Shown here in pieces: positions 1 through 7,948 of a stretch of 15,217 bases of DNA (its first letter is position 1; the number at the start of each line of letters is the position of its first letter). The notes beneath the pieces were generated by a model that was not told where the DNA came from, made no database searches, and saw only the letters and a list, made by a program, of their open reading frames with translations. The stretch is taken from positions 1-15,217 of the forward strand of contig DYDC01000034.1 in the NCBI GenBank assembly GCA_020718125.1. Reading direction: 5' to 3'. Position numbers and translations under genes: made by a program. This stretch comes from Methylacidiphilum sp. (GTDB lineage: Bacteria; Verrucomicrobiota; Verrucomicrobiia; CAIQCK01).

Positions 1-61
1 GGCGGCGAGCGCACTTTGCGCTTGAGACACACGCCGAGAGGGGCTTCACTCCTGCCATCCC

Positions 62-1966
62 GTGAACAATCCTCAACCCGGTCCTCCATCCGGCCAGCCG
101 ACGGCCGGCCCCGGTCCGCGTCCGCCAGCCGGTTCGCAACGGCCACCGCCCGGCATGATGGAGCCTCCACCCGGCCCGCCACCGCCCCGGCGCTCGCTCG
201 GCTACTTCCTGCGCGGCTCGTGGCGAATGCTGACCGAGGACGAGAAGCGCGTCGTCCGCGTCACGATGTGGCAGTTGCTCGCCGCGCGCCTCGTGGCCGG
301 CGTCGCGCTGGTCGTCGTGGCGCGCCAGTCTGGCGTGCTCACCGGCGCCCTCATGCAGTCCAGCCCGTGGCTGACGGCCTTCTGTGTTTTTTTTGGGCTG
401 ACTCTGCTCAGCGTGCCGTTGGAGTATTATCGGAATTACTGGGCCGAGGTCCTGCGCGAACGGCTCAGCAAGCTTTTCCAGTTCCGCATCTTCGAGTTCA
501 TGCAGGCCCAGTCGGTGGACTTTTTCCTGGGCCGCAACCCGGGCGAGTTGATGCGCCAGTTGGGCAAGGCGGCCACCGCCGTCCAGTTCCTGCTCTGCGA
601 CACCGTCGTGCTCGCGCTCTCGGACATTCTCTTTCTCTTCGCCTATGTCGCGTATCTCTTCACGTTGAACTGGCAGCTCACGCTGTTGCTGCTCGCCGCG
701 TGCAGCGCGATCCCGTTCGTCATCGTCTGGTTCATCTACCCGACGCTGGAGCGCGTCTCGTTCGAGCGCAACGAGCTGGACAACGTCTATGGCGGCAAGA
801 TGTTCGAGGGCATCATCGGCGTGAAGGAGATCCAGCTCAACAACGCCCAGGGCTGGATCATCCGGGACATGCGCAAACTGACCGAGGACCTCATCGGGCG
901 CGACCTGCGCGTCGAGCGCTGGGAAGGCATCAACCGCCAAGTCACCTCGCTCATCGGCACGCTGACGATGCTGGTCATCCTCGGAGCGGGCAGTTGGCTG
1001 GTCATGACCAAGAAACTCGCCGGCGGCTGGCCGGAGCTGTTCGTGTTCTACACGCTCGTGCCCAGCGTCTTCTCGCTGCTGGTGTCGCTGTGCAGCACCT
1101 CCGCCCGCTACACCGAGCTGCGCCCGCAGGTTGCCGAAGGATTCGACATCCTGGAGACGCCTCCGCGCGTCGTGGACCGGCCCGACGCGCGCCCGATGCC
1201 GCCGCTGCGCGACAAGATCGCGTTTCGCAACGTCACGTTCGCCTTTTCGCCGGACTCACCCCCCGTGCTTCGCGACCTCAGCTTCGAGATCGAGGCGGGC
1301 CAGCGGGTCGCCCTCGTCGGCCGGCGCGGCTGCGGAAAGAGCACCATTTTCAACCTTTTCTGCCGGTTCCTCGAAACCGAAGACGGCCAGGGGGTCGTTG
1401 AACTCGACGGCGTGGACATCCGCCAATACACGCTGGCCAGCGTCCGCGCCCAGTTCGGCATGGTCACCCAGAAGCCGTTTTTCAAACAGGCGAGCGTCAG
1501 GGAGAACTTGCTGCTGGCCAAACCCGACGCGACCGAGGAGCAGATCGTCCGCGCCTGCCAGGACGCGCAGATTCACGACGTCATCCAGCACAAGTTCGAC
1601 GGCCAGTGTTCCGGCTACGACACCAACGTCAACGCCTTCAGTGGCGGCGAGCAGGTCTCGATCGCCATCGCGCGGTGCTACCTGCGCCAGCCTTCGATCA
1701 TCCTGCTCGACGAGCCACTGGCGAGCTTGAGCGCCGACGTCGCCAGCGACCTGTTGATCAGCCTGAAAAAACTCGTCCACGGCCGCACCTGCATCATCAT
1801 CTCGCACGCGCTGCAGGCCGTGGCCGACGTGGACAAGATCTTCGTGCTCGGCTACCGGGACGAGCGCCGCGGCCGGCTGGTGCAGCAAGGCGCGCACGCG
1901 GAGTTGAAGAGCCAGCCCGGTTATTACCGCGAGCTTTACGAGAAACAAATCCTCAGCGTTTACTAA
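62..1966 (+). CDS. ABC transporter, fused permease/ATPase (exporter fold)
   Basis: A 634-residue inner-membrane ABC protein with membrane and nucleotide-binding domains on one chain; it should work as a dimer and couple ATP hydrolysis to export or to mechanical signalling. Residues 5-43 are strikingly proline-rich and probably cytosolic. About six membrane segments lie near residues 71-90, 103-121, 184-200, 204-225, 298-316 and 325-345. The ATPase domain shows Walker A GRRGCGKST (420-428), Q-loop Gln470, signature FSGGEQ (527-531 region), Walker B IILLDE (546-551) and switch His582. The D-loop aspartate expected after Walker B is replaced (SLSA at 555-558), and the signature is not the usual LSGGQ. 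The start is GTG at 62, the only usual start after the in-frame stop at 23-25, although ATG at residue 32 or 33 is possible. No good Shine-Dalgarno is seen. It heads an operon with a binding-protein-like lipoprotein and a histidine kinase. The substrate is unknown. Confidence 0.93.
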   Translation: MNNPQPGPPSGQPTAGPGPRPPAGSQRPPPGMMEPPPGPPPPRRSLGYFLRGSWRMLTEDEKRVVRVTMWQLLAARLVAGVALVVVARQSGVLTGALMQSSPWLTAFCVFFGLTLLSVPLEYYRNYWAEVLRERLSKLFQFRIFEFMQAQSVDFFLGRNPGELMRQLGKAATAVQFLLCDTVVLALSDILFLFAYVAYLFTLNWQLTLLLLAACSAIPFVIVWFIYPTLERVSFERNELDNVYGGKMFEGIIGVKEIQLNNAQGWIIRDMRKLTEDLIGRDLRVERWEGINRQVTSLIGTLTMLVILGAGSWLVMTKKLAGGWPELFVFYTLVPSVFSLLVSLCSTSARYTELRPQVAEGFDILETPPRVVDRPDARPMPPLRDKIAFRNVTFAFSPDSPPVLRDLSFEIEAGQRVALVGRRGCGKSTIFNLFCRFLETEDGQGVVELDGVDIRQYTLASVRAQFGMVTQKPFFKQASVRENLLLAKPDATEEQIVRACQDAQIHDVIQHKFDGQCSGYDTNVNAFSGGEQVSIAIARCYLRQPSIILLDEPLASLSADVASDLLISLKKLVHGRTCIIISHALQAVADVDKIFVLGYRDERRGRLVQQGAHAELKSQPGYYRELYEKQILSVY

Positions 1967-1994
1967 CGGCCGACGTTCGGCTATCAACGGAGCC

Positions 1995-3656
1995 GTGAAC
2001 GCGTCCAGCAAGACATGGGAAACACTCTGCGGCGGCGTGCTGGCCGTGGCGCTCGCGTTCACCGGCTGCGGCAAATCGTCCTCCGGCCCGGAAGAAGCGC
2101 CCCAGCCCAGGCGCGCGTTCTACCGCGGCTACGGTTTCTGGTTCCAGGACCTCGTGCAGCGGTTCCAAAAGACCGCCAATCCGGCCGGCCAGCCCAAACG
2201 CTACGAGCTGATCCGCCTGCCCGACTTCGATCCGCTTGCGCCGGAGCTTTACCAGCAGACCGCGCTGATGCTCTCGTCGGTCTATCCGATGACCGAGCTG
2301 TCGTTCGGCGCGCGGGCCTCGGAGATGCTCCAGGCCGTGGACGTGCTGGTGGCCAACACGGCGTGGGTCGAGGAGTTCGCGCGCAACGGCTGGCTTGCGC
2401 CGTTCGATGAAGGCACGCTCGACCCGATCCTGCGCGAGGCGGGCGTCGAGCCGGTCCGCGCGGCCGGCAAGGGCGACGATGCGAAGTCGCCGAAGATCTA
2501 CGGCATCCCGATCACCCGCGCCGCGGACCTGCTCTTCTACCGGAAGAGTTACTTCAAGGACGCGGACGAGGCCCGGCGGGCGTGGCTGGCGGGAATGGCC
2601 AAGGCGTTCCCGCCGAAGATCCCCCCGACCATCGCGGCGGACGGCCAGGAGTTCTACCGGTTTTTCCTGCCGCTGGTCTGGAGCCTGGAGCCGGGCTGGC
2701 CGCAGCAGACCAACAACACGTTCCTTGTGGACACGCCCGCGGCGCGGGCCGTGCTCGGCGCGCTCCGGCGGTCCGTGCGCCTGACCACCTGGCCATCGGC
2801 AGCCAAACGGATGCCGTATCTGGTGGACCTGAAACAGCAGGTCAACAACTTCGCCGCCACGCCGCGCCCGTTCGAGCCGGCGCCCGATGCAGGCCCGCTC
2901 ACGGCGCCGCCGCCGACTGCATGGCAGCTCTCGGTCTGGGCGCAGCGCATCCTGATCACGCCGTGGGGGCCGCCGGCGCCGTTGGACGATGTCGGCTTCT
3001 TCCCTCTCTCGGTCTCGACCAATGCCGCTTCGCGCGGTTACTCGCTGCTGGGCGGCAAGTGCATCATCTGCAGCCAGCAGTTGTCGTCGCCGGACCCGGG
3101 CGCGCAGGCCGCGCGCGAGGTCGTGACCGAACTGGTGCGGTATCTGTTGTCCGAGCCGGGCCAGCGCACGCTGTTTTTCGACCAGTTCGAGGTCCCGGCC
3201 CGCCACAGCCTGCTGAAGTCGTTGAAGGACGACGACGTGGCCGCGGTGTTCGGCTCGCGCCGCGAGTGGTGCGACTACGAGGCCTACGTGAACGAGGTGC
3301 GCGCCGGCACGCGCCAGATGGACGAGCGCAGCCGGCGGCTCGGCCGCGAGACGCTGGCGATGCTGCGCGCGATCGAGGCCGCCGTGGAAGACGCGGCGCG
3401 CGTGACGGTGCGGCCCGCGCCGCTCTCCATCAACCAGACGACGCAATTGGACGGCTTCCTGCACCGGGTGCTGGCGCCCGCGGCCGGCCCGCTCATTGAC
3501 GAAGCGACGGCGGACGACGCGGCCGCCACCGCCAAGGCCGAGCGCCGGTTTGTCGAGCGGTCGCTGGCGGAGCTTCAAATCCTGCTCGAAGCCGAACAGC
3601 GGTTCATCGCGGCGGGCGCTGTGACCGCCGGCGCCGGGAAGGCGGCGTCACCATGA
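1995..3656 (+). CDS. Solute-binding-protein-like lipoprotein
   Basis: A 553-residue predicted lipoprotein. The N-terminus has a short hydrophobic signal (about residues 12-24) ending in a lipobox-like FTGC, with Cys25 as the lipidation site, followed by a Ser/Gly-rich linker. The mature part has the look of an ABC extracellular substrate-binding protein of the sugar-binding type. It has an early aromatic-rich strand, a middle region with VDVLVANTAWVEEFA and YGIPITRAADLLFYRKSYF, which resembles the hinge region of family 1 binding proteins, and a long helical C-terminal extension (about 420-553) rich in Arg, Glu and Ala. It starts with GTG, 28 bases after the ABC gene, and ends 4 bases inside the histidine kinase gene, so the three are almost certainly co-transcribed. 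It probably sits in the periplasm, on the inner or outer membrane. The ligand cannot be told. The -3 residue of the lipobox (Phe) is unusual. Confidence 0.82.
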   Translation: MNASSKTWETLCGGVLAVALAFTGCGKSSSGPEEAPQPRRAFYRGYGFWFQDLVQRFQKTANPAGQPKRYELIRLPDFDPLAPELYQQTALMLSSVYPMTELSFGARASEMLQAVDVLVANTAWVEEFARNGWLAPFDEGTLDPILREAGVEPVRAAGKGDDAKSPKIYGIPITRAADLLFYRKSYFKDADEARRAWLAGMAKAFPPKIPPTIAADGQEFYRFFLPLVWSLEPGWPQQTNNTFLVDTPAARAVLGALRRSVRLTTWPSAAKRMPYLVDLKQQVNNFAATPRPFEPAPDAGPLTAPPPTAWQLSVWAQRILITPWGPPAPLDDVGFFPLSVSTNAASRGYSLLGGKCIICSQQLSSPDPGAQAAREVVTELVRYLLSEPGQRTLFFDQFEVPARHSLLKSLKDDDVAAVFGSRREWCDYEAYVNEVRAGTRQMDERSRRLGRETLAMLRAIEAAVEDAARVTVRPAPLSINQTTQLDGFLHRVLAPAAGPLIDEATADDAAATAKAERRFVERSLAELQILLEAEQRFIAAGAVTAGAGKAASP

Positions 3657-5809
3657 GCCTGCCCTCACCACCACCGCAAGAAACCGGTCGCGTCCAGACG
3701 ACGCTGAGCCGGCGCTTGTCGCGGCATTTCATCGCGTTGAGCGTGGCCTTCGGTGTGGCGGCGTCGCTGTTGATCATTGTGGCGTTCCGGTTCTTCCACC
3801 CGCTGCTGGTCAGCCTGGACCAGGACTGGACGCGGCGCGAGCTGGCCTCGATACGATCCGTCGGCGGACTGGAGACCGCGGCGGTGACCGACCAGTTGCT
3901 GGCCTTGTTTGACCGCGCGGCGGAGCAACACGTGATGTTGTGGAGCGAGGCGCGGCACCATCCGGAGCTGGCCTACGCCCGCCTGTTCAACAACGTCAAC
4001 GGCGAGATAGCCACCGTGTATCGCGACGGGCTGAGGTTCGAGGACCTGCCCGAGCCGCCGAGACTGGAGTGGGACCGCGCGGTCTATCCTCCGCGCATCC
4101 AGAACCAGATGGCTTACGAATCCATCCAGCCGGTGGCGGGGCCGCGCCACACGTTCCACGAGCGGCGGATGCTGCTCTACCGCGAGAGCTTCGGGCGGGT
4201 GTTTCCGATTGCAGTCCTGACGGTCGGCTTCAACACGAAGCCCGTCAACATAGATCTCGCCGACGAGATCGCGGAAAGCTGCCTGGGCAACCAGGTCATC
4301 CACGGCGCGAAGATCATCGAGGGCTGGCCGTCCGGGCGCGTGTTGGTGGACGGCTCGTCGTTGGTGCGATACTCCTACGACTTGCGGGACCTGGTGCTCT
4401 ACCTCGCCGATGTCAAGAAAGGCACCGACAACCTCCTCAGCATCACCGTCTTTGACCAGAACGGCGTGCCGTTCCTGAGCGAGCTGCAAACCAACCCCGC
4501 CTTCCAGTTCACGACGGGGCTGAAGGGAAACCCGGCCCTCGTGAAGATGACCGCCCACGTGCGGCCGCGGCAGGCAGGCCCCAAGCCCGGACCCGCTGAT
4601 GCGGAGGCGGCGCAGGCCTACGACGTCTTCACGCCGGTGTTCAACCACGGCGCGTTGCGCGGCATGGTCGCGTTCGGCCTGCGTGGCCAGGCGCCGCTGC
4701 TCGGCGCGTTCCGCGAGACCATCCACAACGTCCGCCGTTTCATGACCACCACCACCGTCATGCTCACTACGGCGATGATCGCCGCCAGCGTGTTCATGGC
4801 CCTCCGGCTGCGCCGCCGCATCGCCCGGCCGTTGGAGGCCATCGCCCAAGCCGCGCGTGATTTCGTCCGCGGCAAGCCCACCGACCCGGCCCACCAGCGG
4901 CGCGCGGCGGAACTGTTGGGCGTGGACCACTACTCGCGCGAGTCGCGCCGGCTCTCCGAGGCCTACGCGCACATGGTCGCCGTCATCCAGCGGACGCTCG
5001 AGGAAAAGGACGACGCCTTCACCGCCTTGGCCTCAAAGGACAAGCAACTGTTTGCCTCCCAGCGCCAGTCATTGCTGGGCGTGGTGGCGGCTGGCGTCGC
5101 GCACGAGATCAAGAACGCGATGAACCCGGTCAAGCTCCGCGCCGAGCGGATGCTGATGGCCCACCAGATGGGGCGCGACCCCGGCCTGAAGGAGGGCCTC
5201 GATCTCATCATCCAGAGCGTCGGCCGCTGCGCCGAGATATCGAACAAACTCAGCGCCTTCGCCCGCCCCGCCGACGCCGGCTCCCACTTCGCCTACGACC
5301 TCAACGAGGCGCTCCGCGACGCGCTCACCATCACCCAAGACGCGCTCTCCACCTCGAAGATCAACGTCACCACCCAGTTCGGCCAGATCCCGAAACTCAA
5401 AGGCAACCCGAAAGAGATGCAGCAGGCCGTCATCAACTTCCTGCTCAACGCCAAGGACGCCATCCTCGAAATCTGCAAGGATGGCAAGCGCGCCGGCGGC
5501 AACGTCACACTCGCCACCACCGTCAACGGCGACATCGTGGAGTTGCGCATCACCGACGACGGCCGCGGCATGAGCGACGAAACCAAGAAGAAACTTTTCG
5601 TCCCGTTTTTCACGACGAAGGAGCCGGGCAAAGGCACCGGCCTCGGCATGGGCATCAGCCAGAGCATCCTCCAGGCCCACGGCGCTGACATCCGAGTCGA
5701 GAGCGAACCGGGCAAAGGCACCACCATCACCGTCCGGCTGCCCGTCTCCGGCCAGTCGCTCGCGCCGAAGTTCACCACGACCGTCTTCGGCCGCCCGGTG
5801 GTCAAGTGA
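3653..5809 (+). CDS. Transmembrane sensor histidine kinase
   Basis: A 718-residue membrane sensor kinase that should autophosphorylate on His484 and pass phosphate to a response regulator. There are two membrane segments (about 26-46 and 366-384) with a roughly 310-residue periplasmic sensor region between them. A HAMP-like region (about 385-450) and a short helical stretch follow. The H-box is VAHEIKN, with His484, then the N-box NFLLNAKDAI (595-604), G1 box DDGRGM (635-640), F-box-like FVPFFTT (649-655) and G2 box GTGLGMG (661-667). There is no fused receiver domain. The AHEIKNAMNP type of H-box is typical of NtrB/ZraS-like and related kinases. The start ATG overlaps the stop of the lipoprotein gene (ATGA), implying translational coupling. 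The lipoprotein or the transporter may supply the signal (inference). The likely receiver is the REC-GAF protein at 9414-10610, but that gene is separated by two genes on the opposite strand. Confidence 0.94.
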   Translation: MSLPSPPPQETGRVQTTLSRRLSRHFIALSVAFGVAASLLIIVAFRFFHPLLVSLDQDWTRRELASIRSVGGLETAAVTDQLLALFDRAAEQHVMLWSEARHHPELAYARLFNNVNGEIATVYRDGLRFEDLPEPPRLEWDRAVYPPRIQNQMAYESIQPVAGPRHTFHERRMLLYRESFGRVFPIAVLTVGFNTKPVNIDLADEIAESCLGNQVIHGAKIIEGWPSGRVLVDGSSLVRYSYDLRDLVLYLADVKKGTDNLLSITVFDQNGVPFLSELQTNPAFQFTTGLKGNPALVKMTAHVRPRQAGPKPGPADAEAAQAYDVFTPVFNHGALRGMVAFGLRGQAPLLGAFRETIHNVRRFMTTTTVMLTTAMIAASVFMALRLRRRIARPLEAIAQAARDFVRGKPTDPAHQRRAAELLGVDHYSRESRRLSEAYAHMVAVIQRTLEEKDDAFTALASKDKQLFASQRQSLLGVVAAGVAHEIKNAMNPVKLRAERMLMAHQMGRDPGLKEGLDLIIQSVGRCAEISNKLSAFARPADAGSHFAYDLNEALRDALTITQDALSTSKINVTTQFGQIPKLKGNPKEMQQAVINFLLNAKDAILEICKDGKRAGGNVTLATTVNGDIVELRITDDGRGMSDETKKKLFVPFFTTKEPGKGTGLGMGISQSILQAHGADIRVESEPGKGTTITVRLPVSGQSLAPKFTTTVFGRPVVK

Positions 5810-5857
5810 CCCCGAAACGGCTCCACGCGCCGTCACGTTCCACTTCCGCCTCGGCTG

Positions 5858-7933
5858 TCACCCGATCGAGCGTTCCTCACAGCGGCGGCGCAGGATCCGG
5901 GCGACGGAATCCTCCGGCTGCGCCTGAAGCAGCCGGCCGTAAACGGCGGCGGCGCCCGCGAAATCGCCGCGCTGGTAGAGATCAAAGGCCGTCGTGGTGT
6001 CGGTGATCCGATGCCGCAACGCGTCGTCGAGGTCTGCGGCGAGGCCGAGGAGTTCATAGACCAGCGTGCCCTGCGTCTTGCCTTTGACCTGGACGAGATC
6101 CACGGGCCGCGCGGCGATCCGCTCGCGGGCGGGCGCCCAGGTGTCGGCGGTGATGAGAATGCGGGTCCCGTAAAGCTTGTTGAGTCCTTCGAGCCGGCTG
6201 GCGAGGTTCACCGCGTCGCCGATGACCGTGTAGTCCATGCGGTCGGCGCTGCCGACGTTGCCGACGATGACCTCGCCGGTGTGGATGCCGATGCGGGTGT
6301 GGAACTGCGGTTTGCCGGCTGCGCGCCAGAGGGCGTTCATGTCGCGCAGGAGACACTGTTGTTCGAGCGCGGCCGTGCAGGCGTCAAGGGCGTGGGCCGG
6401 GTTGGGCCGGGGCGCGCCCCAGAACGCGATGATGCCGTCGCCGAGGTATTTGTCCACCGTGCCGCGGTGCCGCAGGATGCTCTGGCTCAACGCGCCGAGA
6501 TACTCGCCGAGTTGGGCCAGCAACGCTTCGGGCGGCAGCGATTCGGCGATCGGCGTGAAGTTCGCAATGTCCGAGAACGCGATGGTCAGGACATCGCGGT
6601 GTCCGCCGAGCCTGGCTTCCGTGCCGCTCTGGACCAGCTCGCGCACCAGGTCGGACGGGACGTATTTCTGGAACGAACGGAGGTTGGTCTTCATCCCCTC
6701 GACGGAGCGCAGCAGGCGGTTGATCTCCCTGATGCGGCTGCGGGTTTCCGGCTTTGGCTCCAGCCGCAGGTGGCCGATGGCGGCGGCGTCGTCCGTCACC
6801 CGCAGCAGCGGCACGGCAACGGTCCTGGCGACGATGAAGATCGTGACGCACGCCAGCGCCGAGCAGGCCAGCAGGATCGCCAGCGCCCAGCGACGGTTGG
6901 CCTCCACATGGGCCATCACGATGGCCTTTGGCAGCACCATGCCGATGATCCAATGCGGCGAGGCATCGCCGGACAGGAATGAATGACTGGCCATGTAGAA
7001 CTCACCGGCCAGCGCGAACTCGTGCAGCGGGGGCGTCTTGGAACCACCACGGTCGGCGGCAATGAACCCCGGCAACAGTTCCACGAAACGGTCATTCACC
7101 GTCGAGTGGGCGGCTGCAGGCGAATCGTGGCGTTGGGGTTGCGCCAAGACACGCCGCGCGCCGTCGTGACGGGTTTCGATCACGAAGACCGCGATGCTGG
7201 TTTCGCGCTGGACGCGGCCCAGGAACTCGTTCATCGCCCGCACGTCAAAGTCGGCATGCCACACGCCGAGAAGATTGCCCGCCGCGTCGTAGGAGGGTGT
7301 GGCCAAAGTAACGCCGGGCACCTCGCCGCGGCCGTCGAGCGGCCAGAAGTCGTAGGCATCGGTCCAGACCGGCTTCCGTTTCTCCTTCGCCAACCGGTAA
7401 TACGGCCGTGTGCGCGGATCGTAGCCGTCGGAGGGCCGTTCACCCGCCGGCACGAGCCGGCTGTCACGAAACTGGTAATCCCTCATGCCGGGATTGCCAT
7501 CGGGCAACGGCAGGTATTCGCGCGCCGTGATCGAGCCGTCGGGAGGCCGGTGTGCCATGACGTAGCAGCCGGTTTTCTCGACGCCGAAGCCGAGGCAGCT
7601 CAAATCCTGGTTCACCTCGACCGCGACGGGCAGGTAGTTGCGGATGGCCGCGAAATCCGCGGGTGAGAAAGCGCCATCGGCCATCAACTGCTGGCAGACG
7701 CGGTTCTGATCGGCCGCCTGGTCCACGAGGTGGAAGAGCCGCAGTTGCGCGCGTCCCAGCGTCTGCTGCAGGATCTGGCGGCCGAGGTCCTCGACGTTCT
7801 TCTGGCCAAAGTAGTAGGACAACATGCTGACGACCGCCACCGAGCCGACCAGCAGCGTCAACATGATCGCGCCAATGGCGAACCGGAACGTGACCGGGCC
7901 ATGCCAGAGTCTGGCGTATGTGCGCGGTGTCAT
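5858..7933 (-). CDS. Class IIIb adenylate cyclase with periplasmic Cache-like sensor
   Basis: A 691-residue membrane enzyme predicted to make cAMP from ATP. The first membrane segment is at about 19-41. A periplasmic dCache/PDC-like domain (about 60-340) contains RPYYRLAKEK and a WTDAYDF motif typical of such sensors. A second membrane segment (about 350-369), a HAMP-like linker (370-425) and the catalytic domain (about 445-630) follow. Metal-binding aspartates are Asp455 (FSDIANFT) and Asp499 (GDGIIAFW). Lys495 is in the adenine-selecting position, the partner residue is Thr569 rather than Asp, and Asn576 and Arg580 fit the transition-state pair. Lys/Thr is the class IIIb pattern, which in studied members goes with bicarbonate response. 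The C-terminus (645-680) resembles one TPR-like helix pair. The gene lies 15 bases after the phosphofructokinase gene and is probably co-transcribed with it. It converges with the histidine kinase gene across 48 bases. Confidence 0.93.
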   Translation of the reverse strand: MTPRTYARLWHGPVTFRFAIGAIMLTLLVGSVAVVSMLSYYFGQKNVEDLGRQILQQTLGRAQLRLFHLVDQAADQNRVCQQLMADGAFSPADFAAIRNYLPVAVEVNQDLSCLGFGVEKTGCYVMAHRPPDGSITAREYLPLPDGNPGMRDYQFRDSRLVPAGERPSDGYDPRTRPYYRLAKEKRKPVWTDAYDFWPLDGRGEVPGVTLATPSYDAAGNLLGVWHADFDVRAMNEFLGRVQRETSIAVFVIETRHDGARRVLAQPQRHDSPAAAHSTVNDRFVELLPGFIAADRGGSKTPPLHEFALAGEFYMASHSFLSGDASPHWIIGMVLPKAIVMAHVEANRRWALAILLACSALACVTIFIVARTVAVPLLRVTDDAAAIGHLRLEPKPETRSRIREINRLLRSVEGMKTNLRSFQKYVPSDLVRELVQSGTEARLGGHRDVLTIAFSDIANFTPIAESLPPEALLAQLGEYLGALSQSILRHRGTVDKYLGDGIIAFWGAPRPNPAHALDACTAALEQQCLLRDMNALWRAAGKPQFHTRIGIHTGEVIVGNVGSADRMDYTVIGDAVNLASRLEGLNKLYGTRILITADTWAPARERIAARPVDLVQVKGKTQGTLVYELLGLAADLDDALRHRITDTTTAFDLYQRGDFAGAAAVYGRLLQAQPEDSVARILRRRCEERSIG

Positions 7934-7948
7934 TTCGCCAACGGGGCA

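Noticed and set aside
1256..2074. Long open frame on the - strand opposite the ABC gene
   Set aside because: Shadow of a GC-rich gene; no domain, and it runs through two well-supported genes.
1953..3578. 541-codon open frame on the - strand opposite the lipoprotein gene
   Set aside because: Arg/Ala/Gly/His-rich translation without motifs, typical of an antisense frame in high-GC coding DNA.
5810..5857. Bidirectional terminator between the kinase and the cyclase
   Set aside because: Only a 5-bp stem (ACGGC/GCCGT) with no T-tract on either side.
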